A stretch of DNA of 57,329 bases from assembly GCA_036395115.1 (NCBI GenBank), contig DASWDU010000030.1, positions 1 to 57,329 on the forward strand, in the 5' to 3' direction. Position 1 is the first letter of the stretch. Each line of letters starts with the position of its first letter. This document shows, one piece after another, positions 7,733 through 15,890 of the stretch. Made by a program: the position numbers and the translations under genes. The notes under the pieces were generated by a model. It saw only the letters and a list, made by a program, of their open reading frames with translations. It did not search any database and was not told the origin of the DNA. The stretch comes from Thermoplasmata archaeon (GTDB taxonomy: Archaea; Thermoplasmatota; Thermoplasmata; RBG-16-68-12).

Positions 7733-8071
7733 ATGGCCGACGCCGCCACGACGGTCGCGGAGTTGCGGGAGCGCGTGCGCGCCTTCGTCCGCGCGCGGGA
7801 TTGGGAGCCGTTTCACACGCCGAAGGACCTCGCCATCGCGCTGTCTGTCGAAGCCTCGGAACTCGTCGAACCGTTCCTTTGGCAGGACGCCTCCGCCCGA
7901 CTGGCGGCCGAGGATCGCGCGTCGGTCGGCGAGGAGCTCGCAGACGTCATCATCTACGGCCTCAGCCTCGCCAACGCGCTCGATCTTGATCTCTCGGAGG
8001 CGGTCCTCGACAAGCTGCGGAAGGACGAGCGGAAGTATCCCGCGGGGCGGTTTCGAGGGCGCGCGCCCTGA
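7733..8071 (+). CDS. MazG-like nucleotide pyrophosphohydrolase
   Basis: 112 residues, the size of single-domain MazG/dCTPase-like enzymes that hydrolyse non-canonical (d)NTPs to monophosphates. The metal-binding helices are visible as LSVEASELVEPFLW and GEELADVIIYGLSLAN, giving the ExxE...ExxD arrangement of the all-alpha NTP pyrophosphatase superfamily. The C-terminal DKLRKDERKYPAGRFRGRA matches the substrate-closing tail of this group. It follows the winged-helix gene by about 30 bases. Confidence 0.9.
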   Translation: MADAATTVAELRERVRAFVRARDWEPFHTPKDLAIALSVEASELVEPFLWQDASARLAAEDRASVGEELADVIIYGLSLANALDLDLSEAVLDKLRKDERKYPAGRFRGRAP

Positions 8072-8095
8072 CCGCCCGAGCGATTCGCGACGACG

Positions 8096-8932
8096 TCATC
8101 GCGCGGGACGCAACGAGGCGAGGGCGATCGGGAAGTCCGCCCGGGCAGGATCCGGCGCGACCAGACGATCCGCCGTGACGAAGCCGCGATCCAGGCAGAG
8201 CGTCCGCAACGCCTCGTACGCGAACGACGCGAGCGGCTCGAGGTTCACGACGTCCTCCATGTTGTAGCGGATGAGCAGCTCGAGCGCATCGTCGTCCCCC
8301 GCCTCGTACGCGCGCCAGAGCCGGACGGCATCGAAGCCGCCGAGTCCCGAGGTCTCTTCGCTCCGGAGGATGCCCATCTCCCGCTCGATTCGCTTGAGGC
8401 CCCCGAAGAACCCGAGCCGGCGCAGCGGATGCATCAGGTCCACGTGGATCTGGTCGAGCCGCATCCGCGGGAACGACTTTCGCAAGAACGGCGCGTCGAA
8501 CCCGCGGCCGTTGAACGTCACGAGGAGCTGGGCCCGCTCCAACGCCGCGGGCAGGTCCTCCAAGTTGTCCCCCTGCACGAAGGTCTGCCGGCAGCGGCCG
8601 TCATACACCCCGGCGACGGTCACGGCGTCCCGTCCGAGCGAGAGGCCGGTCGTCTCGATGTCGAGGAACGCGACCCGATTGCGGAACTCCGTCCACGCGC
8701 GCCAATGCTCCCGCGGCGGGAGGGCCCGCGCGAAGTAGCGGTGGCGGCCTCGGCGGAGCGCGTCGGCGGATCGCGCCAGTTCGTCGGCGATGCGACCCGC
8801 CTGGCGTTGGGAGAGGCGCGACGGCCGCCGCCCGCTCGTGAAGTCGTCCCAGGTCCGGATCCCGGACCGCCACAACCTCTCCTCCGTCCGATATCCCACT
8901 CCCGGGATGTGGACGAACGTCTGGCGCAGCAT
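8096..8932 (-). CDS. RNase H-fold 3'-5' exonuclease (YprB-like) with HhH-like N-terminus
   Basis: About 278 residues from the ATG that gives MLRQTFVHIPGVGYRTEERLW. Residues 8-35 look like a helix-hairpin-helix (IPGVGYRTEERLWRSGI). The nuclease domain carries the DEDD set: FLDIETTG (first Asp and Glu), TFNGRGFDAPFL (third) and YNMEDVVNLEPL (fourth). The family is the predicted exonuclease group that includes YprB. The open frame extends upstream to 9022, but that part overlaps the right end of the TnpB element and is Pro/Gly/Ser-rich, so I exclude it. The insertion lies just upstream and may have replaced its promoter. Confidence 0.8.
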   Translation of the reverse strand: MLRQTFVHIPGVGYRTEERLWRSGIRTWDDFTSGRRPSRLSQRQAGRIADELARSADALRRGRHRYFARALPPREHWRAWTEFRNRVAFLDIETTGLSLGRDAVTVAGVYDGRCRQTFVQGDNLEDLPAALERAQLLVTFNGRGFDAPFLRKSFPRMRLDQIHVDLMHPLRRLGFFGGLKRIEREMGILRSEETSGLGGFDAVRLWRAYEAGDDDALELLIRYNMEDVVNLEPLASFAYEALRTLCLDRGFVTADRLVAPDPARADFPIALASLRPAR

Positions 8933-9004
8933 CCGGGGTGGCGACCCGCCTCCGGGGGATAGCCGTTGCGACGAGGTGGGCGAACCGCCGAGGTTCTGTG
9001 ACCC

Positions 9005-9170
9005 TTGCGGGGGGGGTATCATGCCGTCCCCGCTAGGGACTCCACTCCGCTCGGCTCCTCCCGTGCGTCTCCTCCTTCTCGGAGGAGGTCGTAGAGGGGA
9101 CTCACGACGTCATCGCGGAGGGCACCGGGCCGGAACCGTACGGCCCTTGCCAAGGCCTCGTTCGAGGCCA
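9005..9170 (-). ncRNA. Predicted omega RNA (TnpB guide scaffold) at the tnpB 3' end
   Basis: TnpB proteins use an RNA from the 3' end of their own gene whose last part reads into flanking DNA. Here that segment has three hairpins: 9026-9030/9036-9040, 9069-9075/9081-9087 and 9154-9160/9163-9169. All three recur at 35051-35217 with compensatory base changes. If the scaffold ends near 9005, the guide would be the reverse complement of bases below 9005, close to the exonuclease 5' end. The RNA itself is inferred, not observed. Confidence 0.55.
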
Positions 9171-10251
9171 AGGCGGTCTTCAGGATGTTCATGCCTGCGT
9201 TGATCTGCCGGTCCATCTCCCAGTCGCACGCGAGGCACACAAAATCCTGGCCCACCCTATCTCGGCGCCGGGCGCCACACACTGGGCAGGTCTTGCTGGT
9301 CCACTGAGGGTTGACTTTGATGACCGGCACGCCGGCGAGGGCGGCCTTGTATTCGATCTGACGGTGAATCTCGGAACGAGGCCAGGAGGAGAGGCGGCGG
9401 TTCGTCCGACGGCATCGGCCTCCCGCGCCGTGGAGCGTGAGATCCTCGAGGACGATTGCGGCACGACGCGCCTTCGCGAGCGTCACGAGATTTTTCGAGA
9501 CTCGATGCAGGCGCTGTTGGACGCGGTTCCTCTCCCTCTGTCCCTCACGGTCCAATAGAATTCGCTGGACCCTGCAATCGTAGGCCTTCTTCCGAGCGAG
9601 CCGCCGACGTCGACGGAAATGGATCGCCTGGACCCAACGGACGCCGGCCAAAGGCACCCTCACGGCCCCCGCGGTGTCGCCACTTGCGATGACGCCGTCG
9701 AGGGAGTCCTCATTCGTGTCGAGGGCAATTGCGGCTCCTGGCTCGTACGGCTTACGCACCTCCTTCCGCACGACAATGATGATCTTCCCGGGGACTACGG
9801 TCAGGCTTCCAAGGCCCCACGACGGGTCGTTCAGGATCGAGCGGTGCCACTCGGAGAGGGGCAGGATGAGCTGGACGCCTTCCGTACCGCGAATCGGGAT
9901 GCGGAGGCGTCCCGTCTCTCGGTCCAGGGAATAGGACTGGTTCTCCGCCTTCAGCATAAGGCGGCGCATATACGGGGTTGTGGTTCGCTTCCCCATCCTG
10001 ACTCGCCGTCGATACACCTTCAGAACGGCCAAAGCGACCTCGAACCCAGAGGGGATGTACTGCTTGTACACCGCGTGACGCGCGGAAAGGTCTTTGTACG
10101 CGGCCTGAGCGAGCCGAGCGCGGGATCGGTGGTTCCCCAGCAGGGCGCTCCGTATCGATTCGTTCACAAGGAGGCGAAACTCGGCCAGAAGCCAGTTCAG
10201 TCGGAAGTCTTCCCATTTCACCAGGAAGACGAGGGCCCGGTGGGCGAGCAC
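9019..10251 (-). CDS. tnpB: TnpB, RNA-guided nuclease of an IS200/IS605-type element
   Basis: 410 residues, full length for a compact TnpB. The RuvC active site looks complete: Asp178 in IALDTNED, Glu269 in IVLEDLTLH, Asp347 in MDRQINAGMNIL. The zinc ribbon CPVC (322-325) and CLAC (339-342) is intact. A basic helical segment (FRRRRRLARKKAYD) precedes the second motif. The start is probably GTG 10251; no better ATG is in frame. The last codons overlap the predicted omega RNA. With all catalytic residues kept, it is likely active rather than a nuclease-dead derivative. Confidence 0.9.
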   Translation of the reverse strand: MLAHRALVFLVKWEDFRLNWLLAEFRLLVNESIRSALLGNHRSRARLAQAAYKDLSARHAVYKQYIPSGFEVALAVLKVYRRRVRMGKRTTTPYMRRLMLKAENQSYSLDRETGRLRIPIRGTEGVQLILPLSEWHRSILNDPSWGLGSLTVVPGKIIIVVRKEVRKPYEPGAAIALDTNEDSLDGVIASGDTAGAVRVPLAGVRWVQAIHFRRRRRLARKKAYDCRVQRILLDREGQRERNRVQQRLHRVSKNLVTLAKARRAAIVLEDLTLHGAGGRCRRTNRRLSSWPRSEIHRQIEYKAALAGVPVIKVNPQWTSKTCPVCGARRRDRVGQDFVCLACDWEMDRQINAGMNILKTALASNEALARAVRFRPGALRDDVVSPLYDLLREGGDAREEPSGVESLAGTA

Positions 10252-10419
10252 GTCCCTCGCATAGGGAAGATGTGGGCGTCAGGTTATGGGGAGGAGATGC
10301 CCGAAAGTGAAAATCCGGATCGAGGGACGTCACGAGTGGCGACTGGCTACAGGCTCGCCGTACTGCCCAACCCCGAATGGTTAGGTCCCGACGGCGTCAC
10401 ATTACAAACCGCGGAAAAA

Positions 10420-10429
10420 GGCTTATTCG
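10420..10429 (+). promoter_or_regulatory. TATA box for tgtA
   Basis: GGCTTATTCG preceded by an A-rich BRE-like GGAAAAA, centred 25 bases before GTG 10450. This spacing fits a leaderless mRNA and fixes the tgtA start. Confidence 0.6.
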
Positions 10430-10449
10430 CGCCCGCCCGATGGACGCGC

Positions 10450-12405
10450 GTGTTCGAGGTGCGGGAGCGGGACGGCCTCGCGCGCATCGGCGTCCTGGAG
10501 ACGGCCCACGGACCCGTAACGACGCCCGCCCTCGTTCCCGTCGTGAACCCGAACCGGCCCGTCGTCTCGCCGCACGACCTCGCGTCGCAGTTCGGCGCGG
10601 AGATCCTCATCACGAACGCGTACATCCTGGGCAAGAGCCCGCGACGGGAAGCGATCCTCCGGGAGGGCGTCCACGCGGTCCTCGATTTCCCGCGGGCGAT
10701 TATGACGGACTCCGGCGCGTTCCAGTCCCACGTGTACGGCGACGTCGATGTCACGAATCCGGCGATCGTCGAGTTCCAGAAGTCGATCGGTGCGGATCTC
10801 GGCACGATGCTCGACGTGTTCTCGGAGCCCGGCCACGACCATGCCCGCGCCGAAGCCGACGTCCAAGAGACGATCCGCCGCGCGGGCGAAGCGGAATCGC
10901 TCCGGGGCGGGATGGCGCTCGTCGGCGTGGTCCAAGGGGGCCTCCACCCGGACTTGCGGGAGCGATGCGCGCAGGCGGTCTCCTCCCTCGATGTCGCCGT
11001 CGGCGCGATCGGCGGCGTCGTGCCGCTCCTCGAGGCTTATCGGTTTCGCGACCTCGTTCGGATCATCGTCGCGTCAAAGAAGGGGCTCGACCCCTCAAAG
11101 CCCGTCCACCTCTTCGGCGCGGGCCATCCGCTCGTCTTCCCGCTCGCGATCCTCCTCGGATGCGACCTGTTCGACTCCGCGTCGTACGCGAAGTACGCCC
11201 GGGACGGGCGCATGCTCTTCCCGGACGGAACGCGGCGTGCGTCCGATGTCCGGGATAGCGGCTGCCTCTGTCCCGTGTGCACGGCCCACCCGATTCGCGA
11301 GATCGCCGGCAGCGAGGCGCTCCTCGCGCAGCACAACCTGCACGTGTGCTTCGGCGCGATCCGGGAGGCCCGACGCGCGATCGCGGCCGGCGACCTGTGG
11401 GAGCTCGCCGAGCGACGCGCCCGAAGCCATCCCGCTCTCCTCGACGCGATGCGCGAACTCCGCCGCCACAACGACTTCCTGGAGACGTTCGAGCCGGCCT
11501 CCCGCCGCGGCGCCCTGTACTACGTCGGGACGGAGACCGCGCACCGTCCGATCCTGCACCGGTTCCGCCGGCGCCTCGCGGAGCGGTACGCTGGCCCGGT
11601 GGCGAAGGGACTGCTCGTCTTGCCGGAGGGACCCCGTCCGTTCGCGGAGCGCCACGCCCGTATCGTCGCGCAGGTCCTCGCGCAGGCGGACGTCCACGTC
11701 GTCGTGAAGTCGATCTGGGGTCCCGTGCCGCTCGAGCTCGACCACGTCTGGCCGATGTCCCAGTGCGTCGTCCCCGAAGCGCTCGAGGTCGAGGCGCTCG
11801 AGGCCGCCGAGGTGTTCTTCCGCGAATGGGCCGCGGGGGCGGGCTATCCGTTCGGGATGCTCTGGGAGGGGGACGTGACCCTCGAGGCGATCGCGGCCCG
11901 GGCTCCCGGCAGTCGCACGGTCGACTGGAACGGGCTTCGCGTCCGAGCTACCGCCGACTTTCAGTTCGGGCGTGGCGCCGCCGACGCACTGCTCCGCGGG
12001 ACCGTCTCCTACGTCGTCTCGAAGAACACGGGGAAGGTCCGCAACGTCCTCGTCGATGGCGTCCACGTGCTCTCGCTCCGCGCGGAGGACGGCCTGTTCA
12101 CGCTCAAGTCGGCCGGGGCGATGCGGCTCCGCGAGGCGTTCGACCCCCCCGCCCTCCGGATCGTCGTCGATTCGGACGCGGTACCGTTCCTGCGGGAGGG
12201 CAAGAACGTCTTCGCGAAGTTCGTCCGCGACGCGGACCCGGCCCTGCGGCCCGGGGACGAAGCGCTCGTCGTCTCGCCCGACGACGAACTGTGCGCGGTC
12301 GCCCAGACGACGATGAACCGTCGAGAGATGCTCGCCTTCAGGCGCGGCGTTGCCGCCCACGTCCGCGCGGGCGTGTCGCCCGCACCGTCCGCTCCGCGAC
12401 GCTGA
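10450..12405 (+). CDS. tgtA: Archaeosine tRNA-guanine transglycosylase (with PUA domain)
   Basis: Exchanges guanine 15 of tRNA for preQ0, the first tRNA step of archaeosine synthesis. It is 651 residues, the full-length archaeal form. The catalytic TIM barrel has MTDSGAFQSHVYGD (Asp87 near the start), VVQGG and DLFDSASYAKYARDGR. The zinc site is CLCPVC with a later His in AQHNLHVC. The C-terminal third ends in a PUA domain (DSDAVPFLREGKNVFAKFV, DEALVVSPDDEL). The frame is open far upstream, but GTG 10450 gives the canonical M-F-E-V start and lies 25 bases after a TATA box. Its 3' end overlaps the convergent pcc1 by 68 bases. Confidence 0.95.
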   Translation: MFEVRERDGLARIGVLETAHGPVTTPALVPVVNPNRPVVSPHDLASQFGAEILITNAYILGKSPRREAILREGVHAVLDFPRAIMTDSGAFQSHVYGDVDVTNPAIVEFQKSIGADLGTMLDVFSEPGHDHARAEADVQETIRRAGEAESLRGGMALVGVVQGGLHPDLRERCAQAVSSLDVAVGAIGGVVPLLEAYRFRDLVRIIVASKKGLDPSKPVHLFGAGHPLVFPLAILLGCDLFDSASYAKYARDGRMLFPDGTRRASDVRDSGCLCPVCTAHPIREIAGSEALLAQHNLHVCFGAIREARRAIAAGDLWELAERRARSHPALLDAMRELRRHNDFLETFEPASRRGALYYVGTETAHRPILHRFRRRLAERYAGPVAKGLLVLPEGPRPFAERHARIVAQVLAQADVHVVVKSIWGPVPLELDHVWPMSQCVVPEALEVEALEAAEVFFREWAAGAGYPFGMLWEGDVTLEAIAARAPGSRTVDWNGLRVRATADFQFGRGAADALLRGTVSYVVSKNTGKVRNVLVDGVHVLSLRAEDGLFTLKSAGAMRLREAFDPPALRIVVDSDAVPFLREGKNVFAKFVRDADPALRPGDEALVVSPDDELCAVAQTTMNRREMLAFRRGVAAHVRAGVSPAPSAPRR

Positions 12406-12594
12406 CGCACGCCAGGTAGTCGTCAAGGGTGTGCAGGAGGCTCATCGCGCTCTCCGCGCTTGCGTCCGCCGCGATCGTCCGGCCGCGTCGCGTGGTGCGG
12501 ATGTACCCCTCGTCGTCGGGGGAGATCGACGCCGCGACGGCCTCGGCGGCCTTCGGGTCGTCGAACGTCAGCGTGATGCGCGCGCGCGCCTTCA
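12338..12594 (-). CDS. pcc1: KEOPS complex subunit Pcc1
   Basis: An 85-residue protein matching the small dimerising KEOPS subunit, which works with Kae1, Bud32 and Cgi121 to make the t6A modification on tRNA. The family pattern is clear: ARITLTFDDPKAAEAVAASISPDDEG, a strand with basic residues, then IAADASAESAMSLLHTLDDYLACVSVAE, the helix that packs the dimer. ATG 12594 is chosen because upstream codons run into tRNA-Gln. The basic C-terminal tail overlaps the end of tgtA on the opposite strand. Its position next to TgtA and a tRNA fits a tRNA-modification neighbourhood. Confidence 0.85.
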
Positions 12595-12599
12595 TCGGA

Positions 12600-12672
12600 T
12601 AGCCCCGGGCAGATTCGAACTGCCGTCGCGGGTTCCAAAGACCCGAATGCTTGACCGCTACACCACGGGGCT
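12600..12672 (-). tRNA. tRNA-Gln (anticodon UUG)
   Basis: Complete cloverleaf without intron. The acceptor stem pairs AGCCCCG (12672-12666) with CGGGGCT (12607-12601), with A at 12600 as discriminator. The anticodon stem CGGGT/ACCCG closes loop CTTTGGA, giving UUG. The T-arm has GTTCGAATC. CCA is not encoded. The promoter is at 12694-12703 on the same strand. Confidence 0.95.
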
Positions 12673-12693
12673 GCGAGCGAGGATTCGTGCGGC

Positions 12694-12703
12694 CGTATAA
12701 AGG
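12694..12703 (-). promoter_or_regulatory. TATA box of tRNA-Gln
   Basis: CCTTTATACG on the minus strand, about 26 bases upstream of the tRNA 5' end at 12672. Confidence 0.65.
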
Positions 12704-12740
12704 CAATTGCGTATTCAGCGAACGCGCGGGTCCGCGCCGC

Positions 12741-13205
12741 TCATCGGAGCCAGAAGAATGCGAACGTCATGATTCGCTGGCACTTGTCGAAACCGTCGGG
12801 ACAGCTGTACGCGACCATGTCGATCCGATAGTACCCGGGCTCGATGGTCGCGAGTCCCGCCGCCTGCGGCGCGCCGCTGCGCCATACGCCCTCGTAGACG
12901 TCCCCCGAGCCGACGGCCCGGATCGTCGCGTCGCATTCGTGATACTCGACGCGGTACCACTCGCCCTCGACGCTGCGGTGCACGACCCACGGGTCCGCGC
13001 ACGGTAGATAGATCGCCTCGCGGCGTCCGTTGTGTTCCGCGAACGCGACATCATCTCCGATCGAGAAGGTGGACCGCTCCAGGCGCAATGTCACGGCGCC
13101 ATCGAGGCCGCCCGGGGACCCGGTCCACGGCGGGGACGCGACCAGGAGGAGGCCCGCGATGACCAGGATGGCGGCGAGGACGGTCGCCCGTCCCAGGCGA
13201 CGCAT
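12741..13205 (-). CDS. Membrane-anchored or secreted protein of unknown function
   Basis: 154 residues. The N-terminus (RRLGRATVLAAILVIAGLLLVASP) is a signal anchor or signal peptide. The rest looks like one small beta-sandwich: LRLERSTFSIGDDVAFAEHNG, YLPCADPWVVHR, then GYYRIDMVAYSC. Four cysteines (PCAD, ECDA, SCPDG, KCQ) could form two disulfides outside the cell. The IGDDVAF..HNG...Y...PWVV pattern resembles bacterial Ig-like domains of the BsuPI inhibitor kind, but I cannot assign a family. The gene ends about 70 bases from the tRNA-Gln 5' end. Confidence 0.7.
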   Translation of the reverse strand: MRRLGRATVLAAILVIAGLLLVASPPWTGSPGGLDGAVTLRLERSTFSIGDDVAFAEHNGRREAIYLPCADPWVVHRSVEGEWYRVEYHECDATIRAVGSGDVYEGVWRSGAPQAAGLATIEPGYYRIDMVAYSCPDGFDKCQRIMTFAFFWLR

Positions 13206-13274
13206 GGGACGCGTGCGAGAAGGGTCGCCGAGAAAAATGGCGGCGGTCCTAGAATCGCGGCCGAGAATCAGCGC

Positions 13275-14543
13275 TCAACGAAACGAGCCGTCTCCGCCGA
13301 GGACACGGCCCGCGAGATCCGTCGCCGTTGCCGATTCGATGCGGACGCGCAGGAACTCGCCGATCGGGGTGGGCTCCCGCAGGACGACCTGCCGATACTC
13401 CGGCGTGCGGGCGAGGACCGTGCCCGCCTTTCCGGGCTCCGTGACGAGGACGCGCACCTCGCGTCCGATCCATCGGTCGTGGATCTCCCGCGCGATTTGG
13501 AAGCGGCATCGCGTGAGCCGCCGAGACCGTTCCTTCACCCGCCATCCGACGATCTGGCCGGGCATCGACGCGGCCGGCGTCCCAGCCCGCGCGGAGAAGC
13601 GCGTGACGTTCACGATGTCCGGGCGCACCCGGTCCACGAGGTCCATCGTCGCTTCGAACTGGCCGTCGGACTCCCCGGGAAATCCGACGATGATGTCGGT
13701 GGAAAGCGTGATATCCGGATACGCGCGGCGGAACGCGGCGACGATCTCCTCGAACTGCGCCACCGTGTACTCGCGTCGCATCGCCGCCAAGATGTCGTCG
13801 TCGCCGCTCTGGACCGGGAGATGGAGGAACTTGAAGACCTTCTCCGACGCGTATGCCTCGACGAGGTCGTCGACGATCGGGAGCACGGTCAGCGGGTCGG
13901 CCATGCCCACGCGCACCCGGAAGGCGCCGGGGATCGCGTCGATGGCTCTCAGCAGGACGGCGAGGTTCGTCCCCGCGTCGCGTCCGAAGGCGGCCGTGTC
14001 CTGGCCCGTCAGTTTGATCTCCCGCACGCCTCGCTCGACGTGCCGGCGGACCTGGTCCACCAACGCCTCGACCGGGTAGGACGCCACCGTTCCCCTCGCC
14101 ACGCGCGTGATGCAGTACGTGCATCGGCCCATGCATCCCTGGGCGATCGGCACGATCGCATCGTGCCACCCGAAGCCCATCGACTCCAGTTCCGCCGCAC
14201 GGTCCCCGCACGCGGTCCCGGCCCCGAGCAACTCGACGATCTGCGGCCATTTCCGGGGCGGAAGGAGCTTCGCCCGCGGGACGATCGACCTCACGAGGTC
14301 CCGCTGCGCGGCGGCCATGCAGCCCGCCACGACGAGCGGCTTGCCGTAGGCCGCGAGTTCGGTCATGCGACGGACCATCTTCCGCTCCGTCGTCTCGACG
14401 ACCGTGCACGTCACGAGGACGTGGGCGTCCGCCTCCCGCTCCGAGGCCGTGATCGCGTGGCCGCTCCCGGCGAGGGCCCCCTGCATGAGCCGGGCCTCGC
14501 CGTAGTTCTGCGTGCAGCCGTACGCCTCCACGTACACTTTCAC
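13275..14543 (-). CDS. Archaeal MiaB/MtaB-like tRNA methylthiotransferase
   Basis: A radical-SAM methylthiotransferase of the archaeal/eukaryotic CDKAL1 (e-MtaB) group, which converts t6A37 to ms2t6A37. It is 422 residues. The N-terminal UPF0004 domain supplies three cluster cysteines (YGCTQN, TCTVVE, AGCMAA). The radical-SAM motif is GCMGRCTYCITRVARG, followed by EIKLTGQDTAAFG, LHLPVQSGDDDIL and STDIIVGFPGE. A C-terminal TRAM domain spans about residues 360-420. Having pcc1 (t6A synthesis) about 0.7 kb away is functionally consistent. Confidence 0.93.
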   Translation of the reverse strand: MKVYVEAYGCTQNYGEARLMQGALAGSGHAITASEREADAHVLVTCTVVETTERKMVRRMTELAAYGKPLVVAGCMAAAQRDLVRSIVPRAKLLPPRKWPQIVELLGAGTACGDRAAELESMGFGWHDAIVPIAQGCMGRCTYCITRVARGTVASYPVEALVDQVRRHVERGVREIKLTGQDTAAFGRDAGTNLAVLLRAIDAIPGAFRVRVGMADPLTVLPIVDDLVEAYASEKVFKFLHLPVQSGDDDILAAMRREYTVAQFEEIVAAFRRAYPDITLSTDIIVGFPGESDGQFEATMDLVDRVRPDIVNVTRFSARAGTPAASMPGQIVGWRVKERSRRLTRCRFQIAREIHDRWIGREVRVLVTEPGKAGTVLARTPEYRQVVLREPTPIGEFLRVRIESATATDLAGRVLGGDGSFR

Positions 14544-14629
14544 GGGCGGGCGATGGAACGTCCGGGTATTTCCGCCTACTGCGCCCCCGGCTCCACAACT
14601 CTTATCCCGTTCCGGTCGTTTGCGCCATC

Positions 14630-14875
14630 ATGCAGCAGGGCGACGAAACCATGCCGCCTCCGCCGCTCGATCGTCCCGTCCCTCCGCGGGCGCCCGCCCG
14701 CCCCCCAGAGCACGAATTGCGGGACCGCGCGAAGGCCGCGAAACTCCGATCGAAGGCGGCGAAGGCGCGCGTGAAGGCGAATCGGATGACGGATCGAGCG
14801 CACCACCTGAACGACAAAGCGGCGCAGTGGGAGCGGCGCGCGGACGAACTCGACAACGTCCTCTCGCAGAGCTAG
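14630..14875 (+). CDS. Small Lys/Arg/Ala-rich helical protein
   Basis: 81 residues. A proline-rich N-terminus (PPPPLDRPVPPRAPARPPEHE) is followed by a long charged helix (residues about 30-75: AKAAKLRSKAAKARVKANRM...ADELDNVLS) that could form a coiled coil or bind nucleic acid. No family is recognised. A CTTATCCC box near 14600 is a possible promoter. The stop overlaps by four bases that of the convergent ORF at 14872-15018. Confidence 0.5.
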   Translation: MQQGDETMPPPPLDRPVPPRAPARPPEHELRDRAKAAKLRSKAAKARVKANRMTDRAHHLNDKAAQWERRADELDNVLSQS

Positions 14876-15018
14876 GTCCCTGGCGACGGACGCTTCCGGG
14901 ACGCCGGCAGGTCGAGGTTCGGCCGGGCCGCGTAGCCCCGCGCCATGATCTCGTTGACGTACTCCGTCTCAAGGTACCACGACAGGACGGCGCTGTCCGT
15001 CTTCGTGAGTTTGCACAT
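14872..15018 (-). CDS. 48-residue small protein of unknown function
   Basis: A short ORF on the minus strand with ATG 15018 and TAG 14872-14874. It begins MCKLTKTDSAVLSWYLETE, continues with YVNEIMARGYAARPNL and ends in a basic tail. The composition (Trp, Tyr, Glu, a Cys) is protein-like rather than the Arg/Ala/Gly noise of antisense frames in this GC-rich DNA. An AAAAGATTATCC stretch (about 15052-15063, minus strand) could be its promoter. It fills a gap that otherwise has no gene. Confidence 0.5.
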   Translation of the reverse strand: MCKLTKTDSAVLSWYLETEYVNEIMARGYAARPNLDLPASRKRPSPGT

Positions 15019-15124
15019 GGCCCATCCCGGCCCACGATGCGATGCGAACCGGGATAATCTTTTGTCAACGGGACCGCAGAAGGTTCATGACCGGGGACGG
15101 CGCTCGCCGCCGCGGTGGTGCGGA

Positions 15125-15763
15125 GTGGCGCGCGTGATCGTCTACGAGGAGATCGACGAGTACATCGACGGCCTTGCGAACCGCGGGGATGCGGCGCTCC
15201 GGGCCGTCGAGAAGCAAGGTCTCGATGAAGGATGGCCGATCGTCGGGGCCGCGGAGGGGAGCCTGCTTCACATCCTCGCGCGGTCGGTGCGCGCGAAGCG
15301 GATCCTCGAGCTGGGCACCGCCATCGGATATTCCGGCACGTGGCTCGCGCGCGCGTTGCCGGACGACGGCGAGATCGTAACCGTCGAGCACAACCCCGAG
15401 ACCGCGGAGATCGCGCGCAAGAACCTCGAGAAGACGGGCGTCGCGAAGAAAGTGAGGATCCTCCTCGGACCGGCGCAGTCGATTCTCGCGGACCTGAAAG
15501 GCCCGTTCGACTTCATCTTCAACGACATCGACAAGGCCGGATACCCGGCGGTCCTCGAGCCGTGCATCGAGAGGCTTCGCGTGGGCGGGCTCCTCGTGAC
15601 GGACAACGTCTTGTGGCGGGGCGACGTGGCGCGCAAGGATCGGTCGAGCGAGACGCAGGCCATCCGGACGTACAACGAGCGCCTCGCGAAGGATCCGCGC
15701 ATGGTCACGTCGATCGTGCCGCTCCGCGACGGCGTGAGCATCGCCCTGAAGGAGCGAGACTAG
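15125..15763 (+). CDS. O-methyltransferase, family 3 (catechol/caffeoyl-CoA O-methyltransferase-like)
   Basis: SAM-dependent methyltransferase of about 212 residues. The SAM-binding loop is ILELGTAIGYSGTWLARAL, with the acidic residue EHN after the second strand and FDFIFNDIDKAGY plus LLVTDNVLWRGDV as the metal-binding catalytic segment. These are characteristic of cation-dependent O-methyltransferases that act on small aromatic diols. The start is GTG 15125 or 15134; the upstream open frame reads through a region without coding character. The substrate is unknown. Confidence 0.88.
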   Translation: MARVIVYEEIDEYIDGLANRGDAALRAVEKQGLDEGWPIVGAAEGSLLHILARSVRAKRILELGTAIGYSGTWLARALPDDGEIVTVEHNPETAEIARKNLEKTGVAKKVRILLGPAQSILADLKGPFDFIFNDIDKAGYPAVLEPCIERLRVGGLLVTDNVLWRGDVARKDRSSETQAIRTYNERLAKDPRMVTSIVPLRDGVSIALKERD

Positions 15764-15890
15764 CGCCGGAAGATCGCGCGGCGGGATCGGGGCGGCGTCG
15801 CACAAGTTCGCCGGCTTAGCTTGAACAACGGCCATCGGAAGCGTTAAGCGACCCCTGGTTGTTGCGGGCCGCAGCGAGGGGGGTCGATTC

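Larger units (their letters stand above)
9005..10320 (-). mobile_element. IS200/IS605-type element carrying TnpB only
   Basis: The element contains one tnpB gene and no tnpA. Its right end (low coordinates) is set by similarity to the orphan copy at 35051, which begins with the same TTGCGGG and a GTCCC/GGGAC hairpin. Its left end is less certain: a stretch at 10286-10319 resembles 35398-35430 in the orphan. TnpB-only elements depend on a TnpA in trans. It sits between the exonuclease start and the tgtA promoter and leaves the latter intact. Confidence 0.6.

Noticed and set aside
9130-9145. GGAACCGTAC motif resembling the group II intron domain V region
   Set aside because: No reverse transcriptase or domain V hairpin is present. 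The motif is shared by the two TnpB 3' ends and is explained by them.
10260-10450. Upstream extension of TgtA by up to 277 residues in the same frame
   Set aside because: It reads through the reverse complement of tnpB and lacks any domain. The TATA box and the canonical M-F-E-V start mark GTG 10450.
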